Below, one piece after another: positions 7,046-16,525 of a stretch of DNA of 36,096 nt. Position 1 is the stretch's first letter. Every line of letters begins with the position of its first letter. The position numbers were made by a program, and so were the translations under genes. Where the stretch lies: contig CANRGZ010000010.1 in the NCBI GenBank assembly GCA_947630295.1, positions 1 to 36,096 on the forward strand, written 5' to 3'. Under the pieces are notes generated by a model. The model saw only the letters and a program-made list of their open reading frames with translations. It was not told the origin of the DNA and did no database searches. This DNA comes from an uncultured Lachnospiraceae bacterium (GTDB taxonomy: Bacteria; Bacillota; Clostridia; Lachnospirales; Lachnospiraceae).

Positions 7046-8521
7046 ATGAGAAAACTGACCTTGAGAACTGTTTGCGGTATTCTTACGGCTGCGGGTGTTC
7101 TGTGCAGTTCATTCAGCGCATATGCCGCTGATATTGCAAAGTCATCGGAGTACCCTTCGATCGGAATTTCATCTCTGATCGACAGCTATTGTACCACAGA
7201 TTCAAGTCTGCCGAAAGTCGGCGTGACCAATGCGATTGAGGAATATATAAAAGCGATTATCGATACGGATCTGGTGGCCACCGTGTCACAGGTCCGGGAA
7301 GAATACAGAACCATAGTGATTGCACAGGTGGATGGATATCTCAATGTGCGTAAGGAGCCTGACACAAACAGCGAAGTGGTGGGAAAGCTGCAGAACAATT
7401 CCGCGGCCAATATCACCGGTGTGGTGGGCGACTGGTACAAGATCACTTCCGGTACAGTTACGGGATATGTTATGAAAGAATATGTGCTCTTCGGCAAAAG
7501 CGCAGAAGCACTGGCAGAGCAGATCGCGAAAAAAACCGGAACGGTAAAGGCGGATGCGCTGAATATCCGTTCTTCCGCCAGCAAAGAAGCGACGGTGTTG
7601 GACGTGATGCCCCAGGGAGATACCTGTGAAGTGCTTTCCGAAGAGGGAGAGTGGACGAAGATCCAGTATGGTGATGCGACAGGATATGTTCTGACACAGT
7701 ACATTGACATTCAGGTTTCGATGGAAACAGCGGAATCCAAGAATGAGGAAGCAACCCGCCTGGCTTCGGAAGAAGCGGCTTACCTTGCTTCCATTGCGAA
7801 GTACTCCTCCGCATCCTCCTCTGCATATGAGGCGGCACGGGAGGCTGCGACAGCTGCGCAGCGTGCGCGGACCATCGCAGAGGGTGACCCTACGGAGAAG
7901 ACAACGAAATTTGCATCTGAGGCAGAACATTACGCGGTACTTGCAGAGTCCTATGCTGATCAGCTGGCAGAGGAAGAAAGAGAAGCTGCGGAGCGTGCGC
8001 GTCAGGCGGCTGCGGAAGCGGAAGCAGCCCGTCAGGCAGCGGCACAGCGTGCAGCGGCGGCGTCCCGTTCGCAAAGCAGCAGCGGTTCAGGCGCTTCTTC
8101 TAAAAAGAACGAGGGAAGCAGCTCGAAGTCCTATAACAGCGCGGCGGCTTACAGCAACTCCTCCAAGGGTCAGCAGATTGCAAATTACGCGCAGCAGTTT
8201 ATCGGAAATCCCTATTCCTGGGGCGGCACCAGTTTGACCAATGGTGCGGACTGCTCTGGCTTTGTTAAGTCGGTCATGGCGGACTGCGGTGTTTCCGTAT
8301 CCGGCCGGACAGCGGCTTCCCAGTCGTCGGGCGGATATTCCGTTGCGGAAAGCGAACTGCAGCCGGGAGATCTGGTCTTCTACGCCAGCGGCGGACGCGT
8401 TTACCACGTAGCGATTTATATCGGCGGCGGACAAGTTGTGCATGCGGCTTCTTCCAGTCTCGGTATCTGTACATCCAATTACAGATATGCGACGCCTTAT
8501 AAATTCGTAAGGTACTATTGA
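7046..8521 (+). CDS. Secreted SH3b / NlpC-P60 peptidoglycan endopeptidase
   Basis: Exported cell-wall hydrolase, expected to cut stem peptides of peptidoglycan (typically gamma-D-Glu to diamino acid bonds). The 491-residue protein starts with a signal peptide, probably cut after 'SAYA' near residue 27. Two bacterial SH3 domains follow, at about 95-150 and 168-222, each with an 'LN(V/I)R' core and a 'GYV' end, for wall binding. Residues about 235-340 are an Ala/Glu/Arg-rich, probably coiled-coil linker, then a Ser-rich stretch. The NlpC/P60 domain occupies about 375-491, with catalytic Cys403 (GADCSGF) and His454 (VYHVAIY). ATG 7046 has GGGAGG upstream. It is monocistronic, between its own promoter and a perfect terminator. 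Confidence 0.93.
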   Translation: MRKLTLRTVCGILTAAGVLCSSFSAYAADIAKSSEYPSIGISSLIDSYCTTDSSLPKVGVTNAIEEYIKAIIDTDLVATVSQVREEYRTIVIAQVDGYLNVRKEPDTNSEVVGKLQNNSAANITGVVGDWYKITSGTVTGYVMKEYVLFGKSAEALAEQIAKKTGTVKADALNIRSSASKEATVLDVMPQGDTCEVLSEEGEWTKIQYGDATGYVLTQYIDIQVSMETAESKNEEATRLASEEAAYLASIAKYSSASSSAYEAAREAATAAQRARTIAEGDPTEKTTKFASEAEHYAVLAESYADQLAEEEREAAERARQAAAEAEAARQAAAQRAAAASRSQSSSGSGASSKKNEGSSSKSYNSAAAYSNSSKGQQIANYAQQFIGNPYSWGGTSLTNGADCSGFVKSVMADCGVSVSGRTAASQSSGGYSVAESELQPGDLVFYASGGRVYHVAIYIGGGQVVHAASSSLGICTSNYRYATPYKFVRYY

Positions 8522-8540
8522 GCAAGAAATTCATATTTGG

Positions 8541-8579
8541 GCCACCTGCCTCTGTGCGGCAGGTGGCTGTTTGATTTTT
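8541..8579 (+). terminator. Terminator of the NlpC/P60 gene
   Basis: GCCACCTGCC (8541-8550) pairs perfectly with GGCAGGTGGC (8558-8567) around a seven-base loop, followed by TGTTTGATTTTT. The T-run runs straight into the ribosome site of the next gene. Confidence 0.9.
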
Positions 8580-8589
8580 GGAGGATACC

Positions 8590-10416
8590 ATGCAGGAGAT
8601 CATACAGGTACATAGCAGACAGAAAGCAGATGTGCGTCTGCAGGACGGCGGACTGCCCCATGCAAAGGGCACCCATTGTATTCAGATTGCCCGGGCGTCG
8701 AAGGATCCGGCCACAGCCACAGACGGAAACGGCTGGACTTATAATCATGCGGCCATGCTCTGTTACTGGAACGGGGAATACTGGGTGGATTATCTGACGG
8801 ATCCGGTCAGCGAGCATGTGCCGCCCTCCAAAACCATGCTGACCTGGTCGGCGGACGGATACCGGTGGGCAAAGCCGGTGGAACTGTTTCCGCCGCTGTC
8901 CGTGCCTGCAAGGTATTATACGGGCCCCTGCAAAGAAGCATTGCAGGAGGAATATGTCGGCTGTGTCATGCACCAGCGGATGAGTTTTTATGTAACCAAA
9001 GACAACCGGCTGCTGGCCACCGGCTTTTACGGGATTGCGCCGCAGCATACCATAGCGCCGAACAATGGCTACGGCGTAGGCCGGGTGGTCCGGGAAATCT
9101 ATCCGGATCACAGCTTTTCATCCATGTATTTTCTGCGGATCAATACCGCAGCAGGCTTTGATGAAACGGCGGCACCGCAGATTCCGCTTTATACAAATGC
9201 GCCGGATGCAGGCTTTGTTGCAGGCTGCAGGGAACTGCTGGACAACCGTCTGGTGACGGCCCAGATGTGGGAAGAAGAACGTCTGCATAAAGAGGCATTT
9301 ACCCAGCCGGGGGCGGAAGCCTTCTGTTATTTTACGCTGCCGGACGACACGGTAACCGCCGTATATAAAAAATCCTTTGTGACGTCCAGCCGGGACAAAG
9401 GCGAACACTGGGAACCACTGCAGACCGTATATTCTCTGGAAACTTCTACCGGAAAGGTCTGGGGAGAACGTACTGCCGACGGACGGTACGCCCTGTGCTA
9501 CAATCCCACGACGGACAGCGCGCACCGCTGGCCGATTGCGGTCACAACAGGAGAAAACGGAAAGGATTTTTATGATCTGTATGCAGTCACGCCGGAGGTT
9601 TCGCCCCACAAATATGCAGGACTATATAAAAATCTGGGACCGCAGTATATCCGCGGCATTGTGGAGGCCAATCCCCGCCCGGCGGATGGCAGACTGCATC
9701 TGGTTTATACCGTGAACAAAGAGGATGTGTGGACCAGCGCCACGGCGCTTCCGGTGACGGCTGTTGAGACGGAAGCAATCCATGAGGATTTTTCCGCATA
9801 CAGCGACGGAAGACTTCCGGCAGACTGGAATCTGTACATTCCTGCCTGGTCGCCGGTGCGGATGGAAGAACGGGACGGCCATATGGCGCTGACGCTGTAT
9901 GACGCCGATCCTTATGACCGGTGCAGGGCGATGCGTATTATGCCCGAATACCGGAGTTTCCGGGCGGTTTTGCGGGTGGCGCTGTGTATTCGCAGCGAAA
10001 AAACCGCCTATACCATTGATTTTGAAGACGCAGGCGGAAGAAATCCCATTCGCCTGGTGTTCAATCATAAAAATGAACTGATTGTAAAAAACGGCGGAAG
10101 ATATGATGTTTTTACCGGGTATCTTCCGGATGAAGAAATAGAACTGGAAATTGCGGCTTCCTGTATCAGAAATCAGTGCAGCATCTGTTTTCGGCAGGGG
10201 GCAAAGACGCTGACACAGAGCTTTGCATTCTGCAATTCCGTATATGCGGTGCAGCGGATCCTGTTTGCTTCCAAAACCAGCCTTCCTTTTAATACCCTGG
10301 AGGACTGCGGCAAATGGGGAGATCTGGGGAACCTTGCGGGTGCGGACGTGAAGCTGGCGGAAAGCAGGATGCAGATCCTGCGGGTGGATATTGATGATGG
10401 AGATCAAAATGGATAA
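8590..10416 (+). CDS. Sialidase-fold (Asp-box propeller) protein with C-terminal beta-sandwich, cytoplasmic
   Basis: Protein of 608 residues without a signal peptide, so probably cytoplasmic. The first ~385 residues look like a sialidase-type beta-propeller. Asp-box-like sequences include 'SRDKGEHW' and the weaker 'SADGYRW', and there are recurrent 'DNRL' and 'DGRL' turns. From about residue 395, a segment beginning 'EDFSAYSDGRLPADWNLY' resembles concanavalin-type beta-sandwich domains found at the end of glycosidases. Exact family and substrate not recognised; an exo-glycosidase acting on imported oligosaccharides is an inference. Start ATG 8590 is fixed by GGAGG at 8580-8584. The terminator of the preceding gene ends on this ribosome site, leaving no room for a promoter between them. 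It overlaps the next gene by eight bases. Confidence 0.6.
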   Translation: MQEIIQVHSRQKADVRLQDGGLPHAKGTHCIQIARASKDPATATDGNGWTYNHAAMLCYWNGEYWVDYLTDPVSEHVPPSKTMLTWSADGYRWAKPVELFPPLSVPARYYTGPCKEALQEEYVGCVMHQRMSFYVTKDNRLLATGFYGIAPQHTIAPNNGYGVGRVVREIYPDHSFSSMYFLRINTAAGFDETAAPQIPLYTNAPDAGFVAGCRELLDNRLVTAQMWEEERLHKEAFTQPGAEAFCYFTLPDDTVTAVYKKSFVTSSRDKGEHWEPLQTVYSLETSTGKVWGERTADGRYALCYNPTTDSAHRWPIAVTTGENGKDFYDLYAVTPEVSPHKYAGLYKNLGPQYIRGIVEANPRPADGRLHLVYTVNKEDVWTSATALPVTAVETEAIHEDFSAYSDGRLPADWNLYIPAWSPVRMEERDGHMALTLYDADPYDRCRAMRIMPEYRSFRAVLRVALCIRSEKTAYTIDFEDAGGRNPIRLVFNHKNELIVKNGGRYDVFTGYLPDEEIELEIAASCIRNQCSICFRQGAKTLTQSFAFCNSVYAVQRILFASKTSLPFNTLEDCGKWGDLGNLAGADVKLAESRMQILRVDIDDGDQNG

Positions 10417-12745
10417 AAAGCCGCTGCCGAAAAAACTGGCCGAAACAGCAAAAACACTGGGCATTACCGAAGAACAGATCATCGCATTTGCCTGTCCGGA
10501 CATGAACAGAGACTGCGCGTTTGTGAAAAGTTACCTGCTGCTGACGAAGGAAATGCTGGTGATCATCGACGGAAAAGTCAATCCCGGCAATGTATTTGTT
10601 TCGGAAAGTCTGGGAGAAGTCCCCGAAGAAACAAAGGATGTTTCGGAACATGAGATCCGAAAAATTCCGCTGGAAGACCTGGACGCGCTGAAGCTCAGTT
10701 CTCAGATTCGAACCGGGCTGATGTACTGCGAGGGCCAAACCACCGAAGTGCTTTCTTATTTTACAATTGCCCGGTATGGGGAAATGCTGCAGCTGACCGC
10801 GGCTTTCACACAGCTGAAACACCCGCAGGCCGGTGGGGAAACAGAAACAGAGCGCGGGCGCAGAAGAAGACGCCCGGAGACTAAAGCCCGCAGGCCCATG
10901 GAAGGTGCGCCGGAGGGCATGGATGAAACAGAAAAAAAGATGCGGCCCCGGGAACATCTGCCGGTATCGCTGCGTCTGTTTTCCTACCTGAAACCCCACA
11001 GATTCCGTCTGGCGCTGGTATTTTTGTGTTATATTGCGGTGGCTGCCTGCAATCTGGTGTGGCCCTACCTGTCCGGAACGGTGCTTTACGATCAGATCAT
11101 GAGCAGAGATCCGGCGATCTTAAAGACCCTGCATATTCAGGGAAACCGTTTCATTCTGGCGCTGGGACTGGTGGTGCTGGGCATGGCTGCCGCGAAATTT
11201 CTGATCATGGTGATTTCCGTTTTGCAGAACCTGCTCAATGCGGTGATTTCCAACCACGTCATTATGACCCTCAGAAACGATGTGTTTGCATCCATGGGCG
11301 AGCTGGAACTGCGGTATTTTCAGAATGCCCAGACCGGAACGCTGATGGTTCGCGTCCTGCAGGACGCCAATATCGTCAGCCGCCTGATTGTCGACGAGAT
11401 GCCGGGATGCATTATCAATATTTTTACGCTGGTTTCCACCGTGGTGATTATGTTTTCTCTGGATGTGAAACTGGCCCTTGCTTCGCTTTTGCTGCTGCCG
11501 CTGACGGTGTTTATGAGCGCAAAGATCCGGCCCCGGCTGCATGTGCTGTTCGGAAAACGGCACAGGGCGGAGCGGGGACTGAATACCGCATTAAATGACA
11601 ATATTGCCGGCGCCCGGGTGGTGAAGGTCTTCGGCAAGGAACCAGAAGAGATTCAAAAATTTGAAAATACCAACCAGAAAGTACAGGATGCGGAAGTGGA
11701 TATCACAAAATTCTCCGGACTGTTCAACGCTTCCTATTCTTTCGTGGAGGAAATGTCCACGCTGTTCATCTGGGCCATCGGCGCGTATCTGGTGCTGCGA
11801 ACGGAGTATATTTCCTATGGTCTGCTGCTGACCTTTATCGGTTATGTGGCGCAGATGAACCGGCCCATTCAGGATCTGGTGCGGATTTTCCGTCAGTGGG
11901 TGGATTCCATGAATGCGGCGGAACGTCTGTTTGAAATCATTGATGCCCAGCCCCAGATCACAGATGCGCCGGATGCGCTGGATCTGGATCATGCAAAAGG
12001 CGAAATTGAGCTGAAACATGTGGATTTCGGCTATGAACCAAATATTCCGGTATTTGAGGATTTCAGTTTCAAGGTACCTGCCGGGTCCATGCTGGGCATT
12101 GTGGGCCGCAGCGGCGCAGGCAAGACCACGCTGGTGAATATCATTTCCCGGATGTACGAGGTGAATAAGGGCAGTATCCGCATCGACGGCGTGGATATCC
12201 GGGACATTTCCCTGAGATCCCTCCGGAAGAATATCGCGATGGTTTCTCAGGAAACCTACATTTTCATCGGGACCATTGCCGAAAATATCGCCTATGCCAA
12301 ACCGGAGGCTACAAGAGAGGAGATTATCGCGGCGGCGAAACTGGCCAGCGCCCATGATTTCATCTGTAAACTGCCGGATGGATATGATACCGTCATCGGC
12401 GCTTCGGGCAGAAATCTTTCCGGCGGAGAACGGCAGCGGCTGTCCATTGCCCGGGCGGTGCTGGCGGATCCGAAGATATTGATTCTGGATGAAGCAACGG
12501 CCTCCGTGGATACGGAAACGGAGCGGGCGATCCAGACTTCCCTGGCGGCCCTGTCCAAAAACAGGACCACGCTTTCCATTGCCCACCGGCTTTCCACACT
12601 GCGGGACGCGGATTATCTGATTGTACTGGAACACGGAAAAATTACGGAGCAGGGAACCCATGAAGAACTGATGCGGCTGAACGGAACTTACTGTATGCTG
12701 AAAGAGCTGCAGACAAATGCACTTGCACTGAAAGGACTGGAGTAG
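10409..12745 (+). CDS. ABC exporter half with N-terminal PH-like domain (DUF1854-associated)
   Basis: Fused membrane/ATPase half-transporter, 778 residues. Residues 1 to about 140 form a soluble domain not found in ordinary exporters, apparently related to the start of the 13379 protein (PH-like, by my reading). An Arg-rich linker (about 145-180, with a run of five Arg) precedes the six-helix membrane domain (about 190-480). The ATPase domain has Walker A (GRSGAGKTT), signature (LSGGERQRL), Walker B (ILILDEATASVD) and the H-loop (IAHRLS), all intact. ATG 10409 is preferred: GGAG (10399-10402) lies six bases upstream. It overlaps the 8590 gene by eight bases. With the DUF1854 protein and the second half it probably forms a heterodimeric exporter. 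Substrate unknown; related DUF1854/ABC sets in proteobacteria are annotated as cyanophycin-associated. Confidence 0.85.
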   Translation: MDKKPLPKKLAETAKTLGITEEQIIAFACPDMNRDCAFVKSYLLLTKEMLVIIDGKVNPGNVFVSESLGEVPEETKDVSEHEIRKIPLEDLDALKLSSQIRTGLMYCEGQTTEVLSYFTIARYGEMLQLTAAFTQLKHPQAGGETETERGRRRRRPETKARRPMEGAPEGMDETEKKMRPREHLPVSLRLFSYLKPHRFRLALVFLCYIAVAACNLVWPYLSGTVLYDQIMSRDPAILKTLHIQGNRFILALGLVVLGMAAAKFLIMVISVLQNLLNAVISNHVIMTLRNDVFASMGELELRYFQNAQTGTLMVRVLQDANIVSRLIVDEMPGCIINIFTLVSTVVIMFSLDVKLALASLLLLPLTVFMSAKIRPRLHVLFGKRHRAERGLNTALNDNIAGARVVKVFGKEPEEIQKFENTNQKVQDAEVDITKFSGLFNASYSFVEEMSTLFIWAIGAYLVLRTEYISYGLLLTFIGYVAQMNRPIQDLVRIFRQWVDSMNAAERLFEIIDAQPQITDAPDALDLDHAKGEIELKHVDFGYEPNIPVFEDFSFKVPAGSMLGIVGRSGAGKTTLVNIISRMYEVNKGSIRIDGVDIRDISLRSLRKNIAMVSQETYIFIGTIAENIAYAKPEATREEIIAAAKLASAHDFICKLPDGYDTVIGASGRNLSGGERQRLSIARAVLADPKILILDEATASVDTETERAIQTSLAALSKNRTTLSIAHRLSTLRDADYLIVLEHGKITEQGTHEELMRLNGTYCMLKELQTNALALKGLE

Positions 12746-12750
12746 AGCTT

Positions 12751-13368
12751 ATGGCACCAATGGGAGGACCGCCGCCGGCAGGCGGAAGAAACAATATGCC
12801 GATGCGGGGACCTGGGCCCGTGAATACACAGGAGGAAATCGATCTGGCGCGGCTTGCAGAGCGCTGCGATGAAATGATGCAGATCCGTTATCTGGAACCG
12901 GCCGACTGTGCATTTTCGGAAAAAGATTCCGGCTTTATTCAGCTGAAAATTGACGAAAAAGTATATACACATGTGGATATTTACCGGGTGTTTCCCTATA
13001 CCAATCCCGCCGAATACCTTTCGGTGAGAGATGCGGAAGACGCCTTCCGGGAAATCGGCATCATCCGGCAGCTGTCGGCGTTTCCGGAAGAAACGATCAG
13101 CCTCATTGAGCGGCATTTGAAACTGCGGTATTTTACGCCGGAAATCAAAGAAATCCTGTTTGTCAAACGCCGGGCAGGCGTGGTGACGATGAAGGTCCGG
13201 ACCGAATACGGCGAATGCCGGTTTGCGTTCCGGAACAACAGCAACGCCGTGATCCGGCTGGGAGAAAACCGGGTGTTCATTCAGGATATGGATGAAAACC
13301 GTTATCAGATTCCGGATGTGACAAAGCTCACGATCCGGGAGCAGAAAAAGCTGGACGCGCTTCTGTAA
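12751..13368 (+). CDS. DUF1854 protein
   Basis: Soluble 205-residue protein with the DUF1854 domain over about residues 45-205, including 'YTHVDIYRVFPYTNPAEYLSV' and a C-terminal 'RYQIPDVTKLTIREQKKL'. The first ~25 residues are Gly/Pro/Met-rich, low-complexity sequence. It sits exactly between the two exporter halves (5 bases after one, 10 before the next), so I infer an accessory subunit or regulator of that transporter. DUF1854 has no established biochemical role; elsewhere it is found beside similar ABC proteins, in some proteobacteria next to cyanophycin genes. GGAG about 8 bases before ATG 12751 supports the start. Confidence 0.85.
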   Translation: MAPMGGPPPAGGRNNMPMRGPGPVNTQEEIDLARLAERCDEMMQIRYLEPADCAFSEKDSGFIQLKIDEKVYTHVDIYRVFPYTNPAEYLSVRDAEDAFREIGIIRQLSAFPEETISLIERHLKLRYFTPEIKEILFVKRRAGVVTMKVRTEYGECRFAFRNNSNAVIRLGENRVFIQDMDENRYQIPDVTKLTIREQKKLDALL

Positions 13369-13378
13369 AGGAAATACA

Positions 13379-15565
13379 ATGAATCTGAAATTTGATCTGG
13401 ACAATCAAACAATGAAAACGCTGCAGCTGCAGCCAAATGAAGAAATCTGGTACTGCGTACCCCGGGATCTGTCCCGGGAGGATCAATTCCTGGCCAATGC
13501 GTATGTGGTGGTCACAAACCGCAGGCTTTGTCTGCTTTCCGACGGCCGCGTTTCGGAAAGCTATATGCTGTCGGTCTGTGAAAAGCTGGACTGCGAGACG
13601 ATGATCAACAGCGCGGTGCTGCGGCTGTATTTTAAGGACGGCAGCATTCGCTTTTTCGCCCGCTGTACCATGAAGCATATCGTGCGGTTTTCCTATGTGG
13701 CCAGAGGCGCCACCATGCTGATGCAGGGCAGATTCTACCGGGTGGAAAGCATGGAGTATGAGGCCACCTGTCCCAAATGCGGCGCCATACTGCAGAATAT
13801 CCGGACCTGCCCCAACTGCGGCGGCAGAGGTTCGTCCCTGAAAAAAGCCGTAGTACTGTGCAAACCATTTGCGCCCCAGTTTCTGGTGCTTTCCCTGTTT
13901 ACGCTGCTTTCCAGCGCGCTGGCGCTGGCGGGACCGAAGATCCGGCAGGTATTTATCGATACCTCCCTGGCGGACAAATCCGGAACGCTGACCGATGTGG
14001 TGCGGTTTATCCTGCTGATGCTGGCAATTGCGGTGGGCAATATCGTGCTCAATACGGTGCGCAATATATTTTCCACCTATCTGGGTGCCCGGATGGCGAA
14101 GGAACTGCGCTCGAAGATGTTTCAGAAAGTGCAGAAGCTGGCCCTTGCCCGGATTGAGGATATGAAACCCGGACAGCTGATGAACCGGATTACCAACGAT
14201 ACCACGGATATCCGCCGGTTTATGGAAAATACATTTGCCAGTACCCTGTCTACCATCGTGACCATGGCGGGGGCTTTGATCTATATGATGATCATCGACT
14301 GGAAGCTGACGCTGGTGTCCCTGGTATTCGTACCGTTTATGTTTATGATTTCCTATTTTCTGCGGACCACCTTTTCGCAGAAATTCCGGCGGGAGCGGGA
14401 GAAGCGGGACAGTCTGAACAGCCGTCTGCAGGATGTGATCTCCGGCATCAGCGTGGTGAAATCCTTTGGCAAGGAAGACTATGAAGTCCAGGGATTCCGA
14501 AAGCTGAACCGGGAACTGACGGATGTGCTGATTCAGAACTATGCCTTCTTTTATTCGCTGTTTCCCACCATGAGTTTTGTCCTCAATCTCGGCACCTATC
14601 TGATTACCTATGCCATGGGCATTTCGGTGCTGCGGGGGGCCATGACTGTCGGCGTGCTGATGCAGATGGTGTCCTATGCGGGCAATCTGTACGGGCCGCT
14701 GGAAACTCTGACAAGGCTGCCCCGGGAGCTGTCTTCGCTGTTTAACAACGTGGAACGGATCTACGACGTGCTGGAAGAGGAAGAAGGCAATTTCCAGTCG
14801 GAGGAAACCGTGGATATCGATCTGCAGGGCGACATCGAATTTGACAACGTCTGCTTCGGCTATAAATCCTATGAACCGGTTTTAAATGACATCAACCTGC
14901 ACATTCAGCCGGGAGAGATGATCGGCCTGGTAGGGGCTTCCGGCACCGGGAAGAGCACCATGATCAACCTGATCATGCATTTGTATCAGGTGGACAGCGG
15001 CGTGCTGAAAATCGACGGCGCGGACATCAATCAGATCCGGCAGGCGGATTTGAGAAAACGGATGGGTGTGGTGCTGCAGGAAACCTTCCTGTTCAACGGC
15101 TCCATTCTGGATAATATTCGTTTTTCCAGACCGGAGGCAAGTCTGGAAGAAGTGATTCATGCGGCAAAAATGGCAAACGCCCATGACTTTATCATACGGA
15201 CGCCGGACGGGTACAATACCAATGTGGGCGAACGGGGTTACAATCTTTCCGGCGGCGAGCGGCAGCGCATCGCCATTGCCAGAGCGGTGCTGACCCGGCC
15301 GAAGCTGCTGATTCTGGATGAAGCCACCTCCAATCTGGATACGGAAAGCGAATATCTGATTCAAAACGCATTGGAACGGCTGGAAAAACAGTGTACCACG
15401 ATTGCCATTGCGCACCGGCTGTCCACGCTGAAAAACGCGGACCGGCTGGTGGTCATTGACAATCATCATATCATAGAAGAAGGAAGCCATGAGGAACTGC
15501 TGAAGAAAAAAGGCGTTTACTACGGGCTGGTGACGGCACAGCTGGAAATGGCAAAGGTGGGATAA
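13379..15565 (+). CDS. ABC exporter half with N-terminal PH-like domain and zinc ribbon
   Basis: Second half-transporter, 728 residues. The N-terminal ~115 residues form a beta-rich PH-like domain ('YVVVTNRRLCLLSDGR', 'LYFKDGSIRFF'). Next comes a zinc ribbon at about 126-147 with two CxxC pairs (CPKCG, CPNCG), then a six-helix membrane domain (about 165-440) and a complete ATPase domain: Walker A GASGTGKST, signature LSGGERQRI, Walker B LLILDEATSNLD and H-loop IAHRLS. A zinc ribbon inside an ABC exporter is unusual and suggests that the cytosolic face docks another protein or ligand. It follows the DUF1854 gene by 10 bases and precedes the hydrolase by 2. Both halves keep a full set of ATPase motifs, so both sites may be active. 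Confidence 0.88.
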   Translation: MNLKFDLDNQTMKTLQLQPNEEIWYCVPRDLSREDQFLANAYVVVTNRRLCLLSDGRVSESYMLSVCEKLDCETMINSAVLRLYFKDGSIRFFARCTMKHIVRFSYVARGATMLMQGRFYRVESMEYEATCPKCGAILQNIRTCPNCGGRGSSLKKAVVLCKPFAPQFLVLSLFTLLSSALALAGPKIRQVFIDTSLADKSGTLTDVVRFILLMLAIAVGNIVLNTVRNIFSTYLGARMAKELRSKMFQKVQKLALARIEDMKPGQLMNRITNDTTDIRRFMENTFASTLSTIVTMAGALIYMMIIDWKLTLVSLVFVPFMFMISYFLRTTFSQKFRREREKRDSLNSRLQDVISGISVVKSFGKEDYEVQGFRKLNRELTDVLIQNYAFFYSLFPTMSFVLNLGTYLITYAMGISVLRGAMTVGVLMQMVSYAGNLYGPLETLTRLPRELSSLFNNVERIYDVLEEEEGNFQSEETVDIDLQGDIEFDNVCFGYKSYEPVLNDINLHIQPGEMIGLVGASGTGKSTMINLIMHLYQVDSGVLKIDGADINQIRQADLRKRMGVVLQETFLFNGSILDNIRFSRPEASLEEVIHAAKMANAHDFIIRTPDGYNTNVGERGYNLSGGERQRIAIARAVLTRPKLLILDEATSNLDTESEYLIQNALERLEKQCTTIAIAHRLSTLKNADRLVVIDNHHIIEEGSHEELLKKKGVYYGLVTAQLEMAKVG

Positions 15566-15567
15566 GG

Positions 15568-16431
15568 ATGAAAATGCTTCTGGCAATTCTGGTACTGATA
15601 TTGCTGCTGCTTCTTGCGATTTGTGTGGCAACCCTGGTAGTGACCGGAAGAGGCGCAAAGCGGAAGTTTGAAAGCGTGGGAGAACAGGAACTGTCCATCT
15701 TGTCGGCGGATGGTCTGCGGCTGTATGCAGATGTGGCGGACTGCCCGGATGCAAAGGGAACGATTCTGCTCTTTCACGGGTATCATTCCTGCCCGGTACG
15801 GGATTTTTCCACGATATATACGGACTATGCCCGTTTGGGCTACCGCTCGGTTTATGTGCACCAGCGGGCCCACGGAAAAAGCGGCGGGCGTTTTACCTGT
15901 CTGGGCATCAAAGAAAAAGAAGACTGTCTGGCATGGACCCGCTGTATCAATGAAACATACGGCGCGGACGCGCCGGTCTTTTTATCCGGCGTTTCCATGG
16001 GCGCCACCACTGTGCTTCTGGCGGCGGGCAGCGCTTTGCCGGCCAATGTGAAAGGCGTCATCGCGGACTGCGGCTTTACCTCGCCGAAGGAGATTCTGGC
16101 CTATTTGCTGGAAAACAAATACCATCTTCCCTCCAGACTGGTGCTGCCCGTGATGGCGGCGGTGATCCGCCTGTCGGCAGGATACCGGCCGGATGCAGAG
16201 TCTACACCTGCGGCAATGCAGCAGATCCGGATCCCGGTACTTTTGATTCACGGCAAAGCGGATCACTTCGTGCCCTGTGAGATGAGTGTCCGGAATCAGA
16301 CGGCGGCCCGGGGAAACTGTACATTGCTTCTGGTGGAAGGCGCGCGGCATGCAAAGAGTTTCGAAACGGATCCTGAACGGTATCTGGCGGCCGTAGAAAA
16401 ATTTATCCGAAGCTGCGAAGCTTCCGCGTAA
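15568..16431 (+). CDS. Membrane-anchored alpha/beta hydrolase
   Basis: Serine hydrolase of 287 residues, resembling the YqkD/BEM46-like peptidase S9-type clade. Residues about 4-27 are one hydrophobic anchor, so the catalytic domain probably lies outside the membrane. The triad reads Ser143 (GVSMGA), Asp232 (GKADHFVP) and His261 (GARHAKS), with the oxyanion motif HGYHS near residue 70. Two bases separate it from the exporter gene and a strong terminator follows, so it is the last gene of that operon. It may process what the exporter moves, but that is inference. Substrate unknown. Confidence 0.88.
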   Translation: MKMLLAILVLILLLLLAICVATLVVTGRGAKRKFESVGEQELSILSADGLRLYADVADCPDAKGTILLFHGYHSCPVRDFSTIYTDYARLGYRSVYVHQRAHGKSGGRFTCLGIKEKEDCLAWTRCINETYGADAPVFLSGVSMGATTVLLAAGSALPANVKGVIADCGFTSPKEILAYLLENKYHLPSRLVLPVMAAVIRLSAGYRPDAESTPAAMQQIRIPVLLIHGKADHFVPCEMSVRNQTAARGNCTLLLVEGARHAKSFETDPERYLAAVEKFIRSCEASA

Positions 16432-16450
16432 GCAAAATCAACAGAATGAA

Positions 16451-16499
16451 AAAAAGGCCTGCAGACCTTTCCGTATCGGAAAAGTCCGCAGGCCTTTTT
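16451..16499. terminator. Bidirectional terminator between convergent genes
   Basis: AAAAAGGCCTGC (16451-16462) pairs with GCAGGCCTTTTT (16488-16499), and the stem continues with two internal mismatches to a CCG-TAT-CGG tip. The A-run on one side and T-run on the other allow it to serve both the hydrolase operon and the minus-strand fusion gene. Confidence 0.92.
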
Positions 16500-16525
16500 G
16501 CATGTTCCGGTGCTGTATACAGGAT

